Notes under the pieces: model-generated
Seen by the model: the letters and a program-made list of their open reading frames with translations, nothing else
Databases searched by the model: none
What the model was told of the DNA's origin: nothing
DNA from: Methylacidiphilaceae bacterium
Lineage (GTDB): Bacteria; Verrucomicrobiota; Verrucomicrobiia; Methylacidiphilales; Methylacidiphilaceae
Length of the DNA stretch: 7,750 nt
Reading direction: 5' to 3'
Assembly: GCA_028687155.1 (NCBI GenBank)
Contig: JAQUAR010000056.1
Location: 1 to 7,750, forward strand
Part shown: in pieces, positions 1 to 5,833 of the stretch
Position numbering within the stretch: the stretch's first letter is position 1
Layout of the letters: each line of letters starts with the position of its first letter
Made by a program: the position numbers and the translations under genes

Positions 1-60
1 CAAGGGCGGAAAAGAGTGCCGCCTCTCCCTTCCTCCCGCCTTCGACCCAAGAAAGGGCTG

Positions 61-88
61 TTGCTCCCTCAAACAGATTCGGTATCAT
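61..88 (+). promoter_or_regulatory. Candidate sigma70-type promoter of rpe
   Basis: A TTGCTC hexamer (61-66) is followed after 16 bases by TATCAT (83-88). The -10 matches the consensus TATAAT at 5 of 6 positions; the -35 is weak beyond its TTG. Transcription would start near 95 and give a leader of about 40 bases before rpe. This is a by-eye match only. The rest of 1-131 shows no recognisable gene. Confidence 0.3.
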
Positions 89-131
89 TCCAATTCACGA
101 GCAGTCACGTCGATCGGCTCATGGAGGACTT

Positions 132-854
132 ATGATGACACTGTCAAGGGAAGCGGGGAATCAGGGGAAGGGAGAGCATCGGATCAGGCTGGCTCCCTCG
201 ATCCTCTCCGCGGATTTCAGCCGCTTAGCCGCCCACGCCCGCGAGGCAATCGAGAGCGGAGCCGATTGGCTTCACATCGACGTGATGGATGGACACTTCG
301 TCCCGAACATCACGATCGGCCCACTCATTGTGGAGGCCCTCCACCCGCTGCGCGTCGAAACGGGAGCCCTCCTGGACGTGCATCTGATGATCGAAAACCC
401 GGAACGGTATCTCGCGGATTTTGTCCGGGCGGGTGCCGACATCGTCACCGTGCACGTGGAAACCTGTCCCCATCTCCATCGAACGGTACAGGCGATCAAG
501 GAATTAGGAGCAAAGGCGGGAGTCACGCTCAACCCGGCCACGCCGTTGGTCGCTCTTGAGGAGATCCTCCAGTACGTGGACTTGGTGCTCGTCATGTCGG
601 TGAACCCGGGCTTCGGAGGCCAGGAGTATATTCCCGCCAGCACGGATAAGATCCGCCGGTTACACGGCATGCTGGGGGAGATCGGCTCCGAGGCTTGGCT
701 CGAGGTTGACGGAGGGGTCAAGCCCGAAAACGCGGCGGAAATCGTCCGGGCGGGAGCGACTGTTCTCGTGGCCGGATCGGCCGTGTTCAAGGGCAAGGTA
801 GCCGCCAACGTGGAGCGAATCTTGAACGCGGTGTCCGAAGCCAGGGCAGTGTGA
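132..854 (+). CDS. rpe: Ribulose-phosphate 3-epimerase
   Basis: This enzyme interconverts D-ribulose 5-phosphate and D-xylulose 5-phosphate in the cytoplasm, serving the pentose phosphate pathway and, where present, the Calvin cycle. The protein (240 aa, usual family length about 220-230) is a TIM barrel with all family hallmarks. These are LAPSILSADFS (20-30), the metal-binding and catalytic HIDVMDGHFVPN (48-59, with His48 and Asp50), DVHLM (82-86, metal-ligand His84), MSVNPGFGGQ (155-164), the second catalytic Asp193 in EVDGG (191-195) and the phosphate-binding VAGSAVF (213-219). The N-terminus is about 15 residues longer than in E. coli Rpe. A strong GGAGG at 123-127 fixes the start region. 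Two ATGs follow at 132 and 135; the second has the better spacing (7 bases), so either may be used. The gene stands alone on the plus strand and converges on the next gene. Confidence 0.97.
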   Translation: MMTLSREAGNQGKGEHRIRLAPSILSADFSRLAAHAREAIESGADWLHIDVMDGHFVPNITIGPLIVEALHPLRVETGALLDVHLMIENPERYLADFVRAGADIVTVHVETCPHLHRTVQAIKELGAKAGVTLNPATPLVALEEILQYVDLVLVMSVNPGFGGQEYIPASTDKIRRLHGMLGEIGSEAWLEVDGGVKPENAAEIVRAGATVLVAGSAVFKGKVAANVERILNAVSEARAV

Positions 855-879
855 ATCGCCTCGCCTCGGATACAAATTA

Positions 880-905
880 CCCCCCGGTGGTCTCCCGCCG
901 AGGGG
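880..905 (+). terminator. Terminator-like hairpin after rpe
   Basis: The 25 bases after the rpe stop are followed by a stem of CGGTGG (885-890) with CCGCCG (895-900, one G-U pair) around a TCTC loop. It is extended past a single mismatch by CCCC (880-883) with GGGG (902-905). Outer AAATT and AATTT (874-878, 910-914) can add weaker pairs. The following T run is short (ATAAATTT), so this is a candidate rather than a textbook intrinsic terminator. It lies in the convergent gap. Confidence 0.45.
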
Positions 906-928
906 CATAAATTTGGATTCCCATCCGG

Positions 929-967
929 GAGCCGATTTTCCGGGGATTGGCGTTTCCCCTGGCTCCT
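929..967 (-). terminator. Imperfect inverted repeat downstream of the LolA-like gene
   Basis: GGAGCC (929-934) can pair with GGCTCC (962-967), and nested inside GGGGA (943-947) can pair with TCCCC (956-960). Read on the minus strand this lies about 40 bases past the stop of the LolA-like gene, so it could end that transcript. No T tract follows. The remainder of 855-1004 shows nothing else. Confidence 0.25.
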
Positions 968-1004
968 CGGGGCTCGGAACCGCCGCATTCTTTCTACCTA
1001 ATCC

Positions 1005-1781
1005 CTACCGAAGTGGCAAGCCCTCAAAGTCAGATCCGGCGGTCAGATCGCCCCGCCGGTAGTTTCGCATGGCCACCTGCTGCCTGGCGTGGGTGCCGCC
1101 GAACCATGTGCCAACCCGGTATTCGACCCATCCACTGACGGGCAGCACTCCTAGTTCGGAAGAAGCGTTCGCCCCCTCATACCAGATATCCAATTGATCG
1201 ACCGAGGCAAAGATCCACGCGATGGGAACCGGATGTGTCAGGTTCGCCTCGACATGAAGGATCGAGCAGTCCTTTTTCCGCACCCAAAGTTTCCCTTTCA
1301 GGGCATTGATCACCCGATCGGCTCGGGAGCGGCATGGTGCGTCCGGCTTGGGTTCAAAGCCAAGGAGATAGACCCGCTGGCCATTCCAGACTCCTTCCCC
1401 TTCGAGATGGATCGCATAGCGGGGGAGGAGGTTGCGCATGGCCAGGACATCGCTCACCTGCTGCGCAGCCCGGGCTTCCCGAAGCTGCTGGCTGCTCAAC
1501 TTTTGCACCGAGACCGTTCCCGCGGACGAATTCGGCACCAGCAGCAGGCCTTCCCCGGGCTTCACCATCATCCGGATCTCGTCCGTCTTCTTCGTATTGC
1601 CCAGGCTATCCAGTTGGTCGGTGCGGATCTCTTGGCAATACTCCAGCCGGAGCAGGAGCTGCTTCGCCTCGTCGTCCCGGGCGACGACCTCGTGAAGAAT
1701 CTCTTCCAATCGGGGCTCGGCAACGGCTCGGACCGCCAGGAGGAGAACCGAGCAGAGGAGAAGCCATTGCCTTTTGCGCAT
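1005..1781 (-). CDS. LolA-like secreted protein (outer-membrane lipoprotein-sorting-like fold)
   Basis: This 258-aa protein has a clear Sec signal peptide: basic MRKRQ, a hydrophobic stretch at about 6-17, then AVA at 19-21 with likely cleavage before Glu22. The mature part is therefore expected in the periplasm. It resembles the uncharacterised LolA-like proteins of Acidobacteria and Verrucomicrobia. These share a strand-rich region such as YCQEIRTDQLDSLG (48-61) and a run near YLLGFEPKPDA (138-148). A SRADRVINALKGKLWV segment (152-167) follows, and then a strand-rich stretch (about 175-200). No lipobox cysteine is present. There is no lolB or lolCDE partner nearby, so a true LolA role in carrying lipoproteins is not shown. 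The start is supported by the signal peptide and a modest AGGGA about 5 bases upstream. It is divergent from the aminotransferase with a 20-base gap. The function is unknown; the fold call is by sequence resemblance only. Confidence 0.75.
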   Translation of the reverse strand: MRKRQWLLLCSVLLLAVRAVAEPRLEEILHEVVARDDEAKQLLLRLEYCQEIRTDQLDSLGNTKKTDEIRMMVKPGEGLLLVPNSSAGTVSVQKLSSQQLREARAAQQVSDVLAMRNLLPRYAIHLEGEGVWNGQRVYLLGFEPKPDAPCRSRADRVINALKGKLWVRKKDCSILHVEANLTHPVPIAWIFASVDQLDIWYEGANASSELGVLPVSGWVEYRVGTWFGGTHARQQVAMRNYRRGDLTAGSDFEGLPLR

Positions 1782-1795
1782 CTGGTCCCTATCTT
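1767..1795 (+). promoter_or_regulatory. Candidate promoter of the aminotransferase gene, overlapping the divergent gene's start
   Basis: TTGCCT (1767-1772) and TATCTT (1790-1795) each match the sigma70 consensus at 4 of 6 positions and are exactly 17 bases apart. Six bases then separate the -10 from the ATG at 1802, so transcription would begin at or next to the start codon. That would give a leaderless message, which fits the missing Shine-Dalgarno sequence. The -35 lies inside the first codons of the minus-strand LolA-like gene. Confidence 0.3.
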
Positions 1796-1801
1796 CCCAG
1801 A

Positions 1802-2884
1802 ATGATACCTCACGTAAAACTTTTTATCCCCGGTCCGATTGAAGTCTCCCCAGAAACGCTCCAGGCGTTCGCGTCGCCGATGATCGGACATCGAAGCAAG
1901 GACTTTCAAGAGCTCTATGCGGATCTGCAGCCGAAATTACAGGCGCTCTTCTATACGCAGGCTCCCGTTTATTTCAGCACCAGCTCCGCCTGGGGCGTCA
2001 TGGAAGCGGCGGTCCGCAACCTCACAAACAAGAAGGTGCTCTGCTGCGCCAACGGTGCCTTCTCCGACAAGTGGCATGATGTCGCGCTCCGCAGCGGCAA
2101 AGCCGCAGAGCAGCTCGCTTTCCCTTGGGGGACGCCGATCGATCCCGAAGCCGTCCGGCAAAAGCTCTCCACCGGCGAGTTCGATGCGCTTACGCTCATC
2201 CACAACGAGACCTCAACCGGCCTCATGAATCCGCTGCCCGAAATCGCGGCAGTGATGCGGGATTTTCCTGAGGTCGCCTTTATCGTGGATACCGTCTCTT
2301 CCTTCAGCGCCTTAAGGATCCCTTTCGACGAGTTGGGGATCGATGTGATGCTCGCCAGCACCCAGAAGGCGCTGGCGCTGCCGCCCGGAGCGGCTCTCTT
2401 CGCGGTCTCTACTCGGGCGCTGGCCAAGGCGGAGACTGTACCAGGACGCGGCTACTATTTCGACTTCATCGAGTTTCAGAAGAATCACGAGAAGAACATG
2501 ACGCCGAGCACCCCTGCGATCGGCCACCTGTACGCCCTGCGGCAGAAGCTCGCGGAAATCGCTGCGGAGGGAATCGAGAAGCGCTACGCCCGCCACCGCG
2601 AGAATGCCGAAATCGTTCGCTCTTGGATCAAGGAACGGGGCTTTGCGCTCTTCCCCAAGGAAGGCTTTGCCTCTCTATCTCTTACTTGCGCTTCGAATGC
2701 GCGGAAAATCGATGTGGCGAAATGGATCCAAATCCTGCGAAGCCGCTTTCGGTGCGTGATCGACGGCGGTTATGGGAAGCTCAAGGGCCAGACCTTCCGC
2801 ATCTCCCACATGGGGGACGAGACGCCAGAGACGGTTCGTCAGCTCCTCGAGCGGCTCGACGAGTGCTTGGCCGAACTCGGCTAA
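1802..2884 (+). CDS. Class V PLP-dependent aminotransferase (alanine-glyoxylate / serine-pyruvate / phosphoserine type)
   Basis: This is a 360-aa, fold-type I, class V aminotransferase of full family length. Visible marks are IPGP near the N-terminus (9-12), GHRS (29-32), the cofactor-ring region STSSAWGVMEAA (59-70) and HNETSTG (134-140). Asp163 lies in IVDTVSS and is expected to hold the pyridine nitrogen. Lys189 in STQKALALPPG is the Schiff-base lysine, and Arg333 in TFRISHMGD is the likely substrate-carboxylate arginine. These enzymes move an amino group between alanine or serine and glyoxylate, pyruvate or hydroxypyruvate; some relatives act on phosphoserine. The substrate cannot be settled from sequence. 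The frame is open upstream to 1334, but that part is antisense to the LolA-like gene. The ATG at 1802 puts the PGP motif at the normal position. No Shine-Dalgarno sequence precedes it. Confidence 0.92.
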   Translation: MIPHVKLFIPGPIEVSPETLQAFASPMIGHRSKDFQELYADLQPKLQALFYTQAPVYFSTSSAWGVMEAAVRNLTNKKVLCCANGAFSDKWHDVALRSGKAAEQLAFPWGTPIDPEAVRQKLSTGEFDALTLIHNETSTGLMNPLPEIAAVMRDFPEVAFIVDTVSSFSALRIPFDELGIDVMLASTQKALALPPGAALFAVSTRALAKAETVPGRGYYFDFIEFQKNHEKNMTPSTPAIGHLYALRQKLAEIAAEGIEKRYARHRENAEIVRSWIKERGFALFPKEGFASLSLTCASNARKIDVAKWIQILRSRFRCVIDGGYGKLKGQTFRISHMGDETPETVRQLLERLDECLAELG

Positions 2885-2897
2885 TTCCTTCCTCTGC

Positions 2898-2926
2898 CGG
2901 GCACCCGGTTGCGGGCCGGGTGCCCG
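2898..2926. terminator. Strong hairpin terminator between convergent genes
   Basis: A perfect 11-bp inverted repeat has CGGGCACCCGG (2898-2908), a 7-base loop, and CCGGGTGCCCG (2916-2926). It lies 14 bases past the aminotransferase stop and 43 bases past the end of the methyltransferase gene on the other strand. On the plus strand a T-rich TCTTTTCT (2936-2943) follows about 10 bases after the stem; there is no T run on the minus side. It could serve both transcripts but is better formed for the plus strand. Confidence 0.7.
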
Positions 2927-2969
2927 AAGGACCGGTCTTTTCTGCTAAGCCACCCAAAGGCCAACCTCG

Positions 2970-3911
2970 CTACCTCGGCTTCTCGCCGACGAGCAGCATC
3001 GCCGGGTGATCCATTGCGATCCCTCGCTCCGTCTGAAGCTTGCTGAGCTTTTGTTTGAGTACAGCGAGGATCCGCTCCCGCTGCTCCTCGCCCACTCCGG
3101 AAAGAAACCTTCCCGAACTGCTGGCCGAAAGAAACGTGATCACTTCCTCCGGGTCTTTCGCATAATCCGAAAAGGGGAGGATCTGGAAATCGACGATCCG
3201 GAATCCTGCCTGCTCGGCAAGAGTCCGGAGTTCGTTCTGACTCATCCGAAAAGGCGAGACGAAGAGATCGGCAGGCACCTCCCCCAACACTTCTCGAATC
3301 GAATCCCGGATCAGATCCCGCACCCGGGATGGCTGATCCTTACGCCCGGTGCTGATCCCGATCCTCCCCCCGGGCTTCAGGATCCGATCGATCTGTCGGA
3401 GGGTTTCCTCCTTCTTGTCGATCCAGTGGAAAACGTAGTTCATGTAGACGCGATCGAAAGAGCCGCTCGCGAAGGAGGAGAGGTTATCGGAGCCAGCAAC
3501 CTCGAACGAGAGGCCAGCCGCCTCTCTTCGCTTCGCGATCGCGATCCGCTGAAAGGAAGGATCGATGCCCAGCACCTTCCCCTGTGGACCCACGAGCTTT
3601 GCCACATGCTGCGCGAGTCTTCCGGTTCCACAACCCAGATCCAAGACGGAATCGCCGGGTTCGATCGAGAGAAGCGAGATGAGCTTCTGCCCTTGGAGGA
3701 ATTGCGGCGTGCTCACCGCCTCGTATTGGGTAGCGAGCTCCTCGGACTCCCTGGGGGGAGGAACCGCGGGAGCTGCTCCGAGGGAACTCAGGCAGGCTAG
3801 GACCCACGCGAGCGAAAGCAGCGTGGGGAGAAGGTTCCTGCAGGGACCTTGGTGTCGCATGGCGTAAAGCCGCTCTCGGCCGGTTTTCTCCGGGAAAACC
3901 GGCTCGGCCAT
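2970..3911 (-). CDS. SAM-dependent class I methyltransferase with N-terminal signal or anchor segment
   Basis: The 313-aa protein has a Rossmann methyltransferase domain. Motif I is VLDLGCGTGR (89-98), the acidic ribose-binding loop is GIDPS (115-119), and a conserved stretch with motif IV character is FDRVYMNYVFHW (152-163). Motif V is LKPGGRIGIS (178-187). The substrate is unknown; it looks like the small-molecule methyltransferase group (Methyltransf_11/25 type), not a DNA or rRNA enzyme. Ahead of the domain, residues 27-49 form a hydrophobic stretch ending in AAPA, like a signal peptide or anchor. The start at 3911 overlaps the proS stop by one base (TAATG) and has AAAGG 7 bases upstream. 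A second ATG at 3860 would give a classical signal peptide beginning MRHQGPCRNLL but lacks a Shine-Dalgarno sequence. Translation is probably coupled to proS. The domain call is firm; the start and location are not. Confidence 0.85.
   Translation of the reverse strand: MAEPVFPEKTGRERLYAMRHQGPCRNLLPTLLSLAWVLACLSSLGAAPAVPPPRESEELATQYEAVSTPQFLQGQKLISLLSIEPGDSVLDLGCGTGRLAQHVAKLVGPQGKVLGIDPSFQRIAIAKRREAAGLSFEVAGSDNLSSFASGSFDRVYMNYVFHWIDKKEETLRQIDRILKPGGRIGISTGRKDQPSRVRDLIRDSIREVLGEVPADLFVSPFRMSQNELRTLAEQAGFRIVDFQILPFSDYAKDPEEVITFLSASSSGRFLSGVGEEQRERILAVLKQKLSKLQTERGIAMDHPAMLLVGEKPR
3879..3903 (-). repeat. Perfect 10-bp inverted repeat in the first codons of the methyltransferase gene
   Basis: GCCGGTTTTC (3879-3888) and GAAAACCGGC (3894-3903) flank a 5-base loop. 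Read on the minus strand the hairpin begins 6 bases after the first A of the ATG at 3911 and ends upstream of the alternative ATG at 3860. It would form in the message just after the proS stop. No T run follows, so it is not a standard terminator; attenuation or a stalling structure is possible. Confidence 0.6.
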
Positions 3912-5425
3912 TAATAGGCCTTTCCCATAAGGACCCAGTCATTCCCCGGCTTTCCGGTGAAAGGACAGATGCCTCTTTCCGAGGTCTGATCGAGAGGAAT
4001 GCAACGAATCGTGACCTTCTGCTCTTCCTGGATCTTTTCTTCCAGCGCGACATCCCCCGCCCACGGGAGTTCGGCGAACCCCCCGTGAATCTCGGGCTTT
4101 TCCCGATCTCTCGGGGTAAAAAACTCGATAAACTCCTCGCGAGATGCGATCCGCCGGGTATGGGCCTTCCGAAAGGAGTCCGCCCGCTCCCAGAATCCGT
4201 TCTGGATCTCGGCCAAGGTTTGCTCCGCCCCTTCCACGAACTGCCGCACCGACAGGGAAAGGCGTTCCCGAGGCGATCGATCCCGCCGGCCGACCGAAAG
4301 CATTCCCGCCGCAACCTCCCGTGGGCCGATCTCGATACGGAGCGGAACCCCCTTTTTCACCCACTCCCAATTTTTGGAACCCCCGGGGAGCGGACGGGCG
4401 TCGATTTCGACGCGAAGCGGCTCTCCGGCATAACTCTTCTCCGCCAGTTCGGCAACCAGGCGCGCGCAGGCTTCCTCGACCGCCGCCCTCTCCTCCTCTC
4501 GCCGGATCAGCGGAAGAAGCACGATCTGCGTGGGCGCGACGCGCGGGGGGAGGGCCAGTCCATTGTCGTCGGAGTGGGCCATGATCAGGGTACCCACCAG
4601 CCGGGTGCTCACTCCCCAACTCGTCGTCCAGGCATGCTCCTGCCGGCCCTCCGGGGAAAGAAAGGAAATCCCGTTGGCACGAGCGAAATTCTGCCCCAAA
4701 AAATGCGAGGTACCCGCTTGGATCGCTTTGCGATCTTGGACGAGAACTTCGAGAGTCAAGGTCCGCACGGCCCCGGGGAATCGCTCGCGAGGGGTCTTCT
4801 CCCCTGCGACGGCCGGCAACGCGAGCATCTCGTGCAGGAATCCTTCGTAGAGCCGCAGCATGCGGAGCGCCTCCGCCTCGGCTTCCTCCGCAGCCTGGTG
4901 CGCCGTGTGCCCCTCCTGCCACAGAAACTCGCTGGTCCGCAGGAAGAGCCTCGGCCGCAGCTCCCAACGCACCACGTTGGCCCACTGGTTGATCCGCAAC
5001 GGGAGATCTCGATACGATTGAATCCAGCGCGCAAAAGCCGCGCCGATGATCGTCTCCGAAGTCGGGCGGACGACCAGCGGCTCCGCGAGCGGCGCTCCCG
5101 GGACGAGGCGCCCCTCCGATACCTCCAACCGGTGATGGGTGACCACCGCGCATTCCTTGGCGAACCCCTCGACGTGCTCGGCCTCCTTTTCAAGAAAGCT
5201 CAACGGAATGAAGAGAGGGAAGTAGGCATTGCGGTGGCCGGCTGCCTTGATTCTCCGATCGAGCTCCCTCTGCATTCTCTCCCAGATTGCATATCCCCAG
5301 GGTTTGATGATCATGCAGCCGCGAACCTCGGAGTTCTCCGCTAAGTCCGCCGCCGCGATGACCTGCTGGTACCACTCGGGAAAATCTTCCTGGCGAGTTG
5401 GGGAAATGGCTGGCCGTTCTGTCAT
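3911..5425 (-). CDS. proS: Prolyl-tRNA synthetase, archaeal/eukaryotic-like (type 3)
   Basis: This enzyme attaches proline to tRNA-Pro in the cytoplasm. The 504-aa protein is the short form, without the editing insertion of E. coli ProRS, and ends in the GKAY tail with the C-terminal Tyr typical of this type. Class II features are in order: the proline-binding RPTSETI (120-126), motif 2 running from RWE (153) to EGHTAH (171-176), AGTSHFLGQNFARAN (237-251) and motif 3 SWGVSTRLVG (269-278, Arg275). The anticodon-binding domain follows (about 295-400), then the C-terminal domain (about 410-504). The zinc site of that domain appears lost: only Cys487 of the usual four cysteines remains. An in-frame stop (TAG, 5452-5450) lies eight codons upstream and no other start codon falls between, so the ATG at 5425 is secure. 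GAGGAG is present but 15 bases away. It heads a unit with the methyltransferase gene. Confidence 0.96.
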   Translation of the reverse strand: MTERPAISPTRQEDFPEWYQQVIAAADLAENSEVRGCMIIKPWGYAIWERMQRELDRRIKAAGHRNAYFPLFIPLSFLEKEAEHVEGFAKECAVVTHHRLEVSEGRLVPGAPLAEPLVVRPTSETIIGAAFARWIQSYRDLPLRINQWANVVRWELRPRLFLRTSEFLWQEGHTAHQAAEEAEAEALRMLRLYEGFLHEMLALPAVAGEKTPRERFPGAVRTLTLEVLVQDRKAIQAGTSHFLGQNFARANGISFLSPEGRQEHAWTTSWGVSTRLVGTLIMAHSDDNGLALPPRVAPTQIVLLPLIRREEERAAVEEACARLVAELAEKSYAGEPLRVEIDARPLPGGSKNWEWVKKGVPLRIEIGPREVAAGMLSVGRRDRSPRERLSLSVRQFVEGAEQTLAEIQNGFWERADSFRKAHTRRIASREEFIEFFTPRDREKPEIHGGFAELPWAGDVALEEKIQEEQKVTIRCIPLDQTSERGICPFTGKPGNDWVLMGKAY

Positions 5426-5509
5426 CTGAACCGTGGTCTGCTCCTCGCTCTACCTAATGCATTCCCTTCCTTGAGAACAAGCGCAATGGAGAAGAGCGCT
5501 TTCCCCTTC

Positions 5510-5539
5510 TTGCCAGAAACCGGCGCATTCCGCTATGGA
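5510..5539 (+). promoter_or_regulatory. Candidate promoter of the gatCAB operon
   Basis: TTGCCA (5510-5515) is followed after 18 bases by TATGGA (5534-5539). The -10 is poor (only TAT matches), so this is weak by itself. It is listed because its layout repeats that seen before the aminotransferase: TTGCC, 17-18 bases, TAT, then six bases to the start codon (here GTG 5546). It falls within the 120-base divergent gap between proS and gatC. Confidence 0.2.
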
Positions 5540-5545
5540 TATTCC

Positions 5546-5833
5546 GTGCCTACCGTGGCGATCGATGTTGCTTATGTTGCGGGTCTCGCGCGCCTTCGTC
5601 TCTCTCCGGAAGAGATCGAAACCTTCGGCAACCAGCTGGAGCAGGTGCTCGCGTATGTGAAGAAGTTGGAGGAGGTCGATGTCCAGGATGTCGTCCTTGC
5701 CGGCGAGGAGAAGGGATTTCAAAATCGGCTGCGGCCGGACCGGGCGCTCCCCGAGCTTTCGCCGAACGAGGCGATGGAAAACGCACCGCAACGAGGCAGC
5801 GGCCTCTTCCTCGTCCCCCGGATTCTCGAGTGA
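5546..5833 (+). CDS. gatC: Asp-tRNA(Asn)/Glu-tRNA(Gln) amidotransferase subunit C
   Basis: GatC is the small subunit that wraps around and stabilises GatA with GatB in the tRNA-dependent amidotransferase. The family pattern is clear: IDVAYVAGLARLRLSPEE (6-23), a helix through FGNQLEQVLAYVKKLEEVDV (27-46), then LRPDRALPELSPNEAMENAP (62-81) and the ending FLVPRILE (88-95). A GTG at 5546 gives 95 aa, the usual GatC length. The frame is open further upstream, with ATG at 5486 (115 aa) and TTG at 5471 (120 aa); those extra residues do not resemble GatC. GTG at 5555 is a fourth option. No convincing Shine-Dalgarno sequence precedes any of them. The stop overlaps the gatA start (GTGA), and the gene is divergent from proS. 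Confidence 0.9.
   Translation: MPTVAIDVAYVAGLARLRLSPEEIETFGNQLEQVLAYVKKLEEVDVQDVVLAGEEKGFQNRLRPDRALPELSPNEAMENAPQRGSGLFLVPRILE

Noticed and set aside
1..131. Possible end of an upstream gene, or a structured RNA, before rpe
   Set aside because: No recognisable reading frame, tRNA or riboswitch-like fold could be supported; only the promoter match is reported.
1334..1801. N-terminal extension of the aminotransferase frame by 156 codons
   Set aside because: This part is antisense to the LolA-like gene, is low-complexity, and family members begin at the residue encoded at 1802.
3006..3800. Plus-strand open frame (264 codons) opposite the methyltransferase gene
   Set aside because: It mirrors a gene with clear methyltransferase motifs and shows no motif of its own.
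4085..5344. Long plus-strand open frame (419 codons) opposite proS
   Set aside because: It is fully antisense to an intact proS, is rich in Arg/Pro/Gly, and matches no family I recognise.
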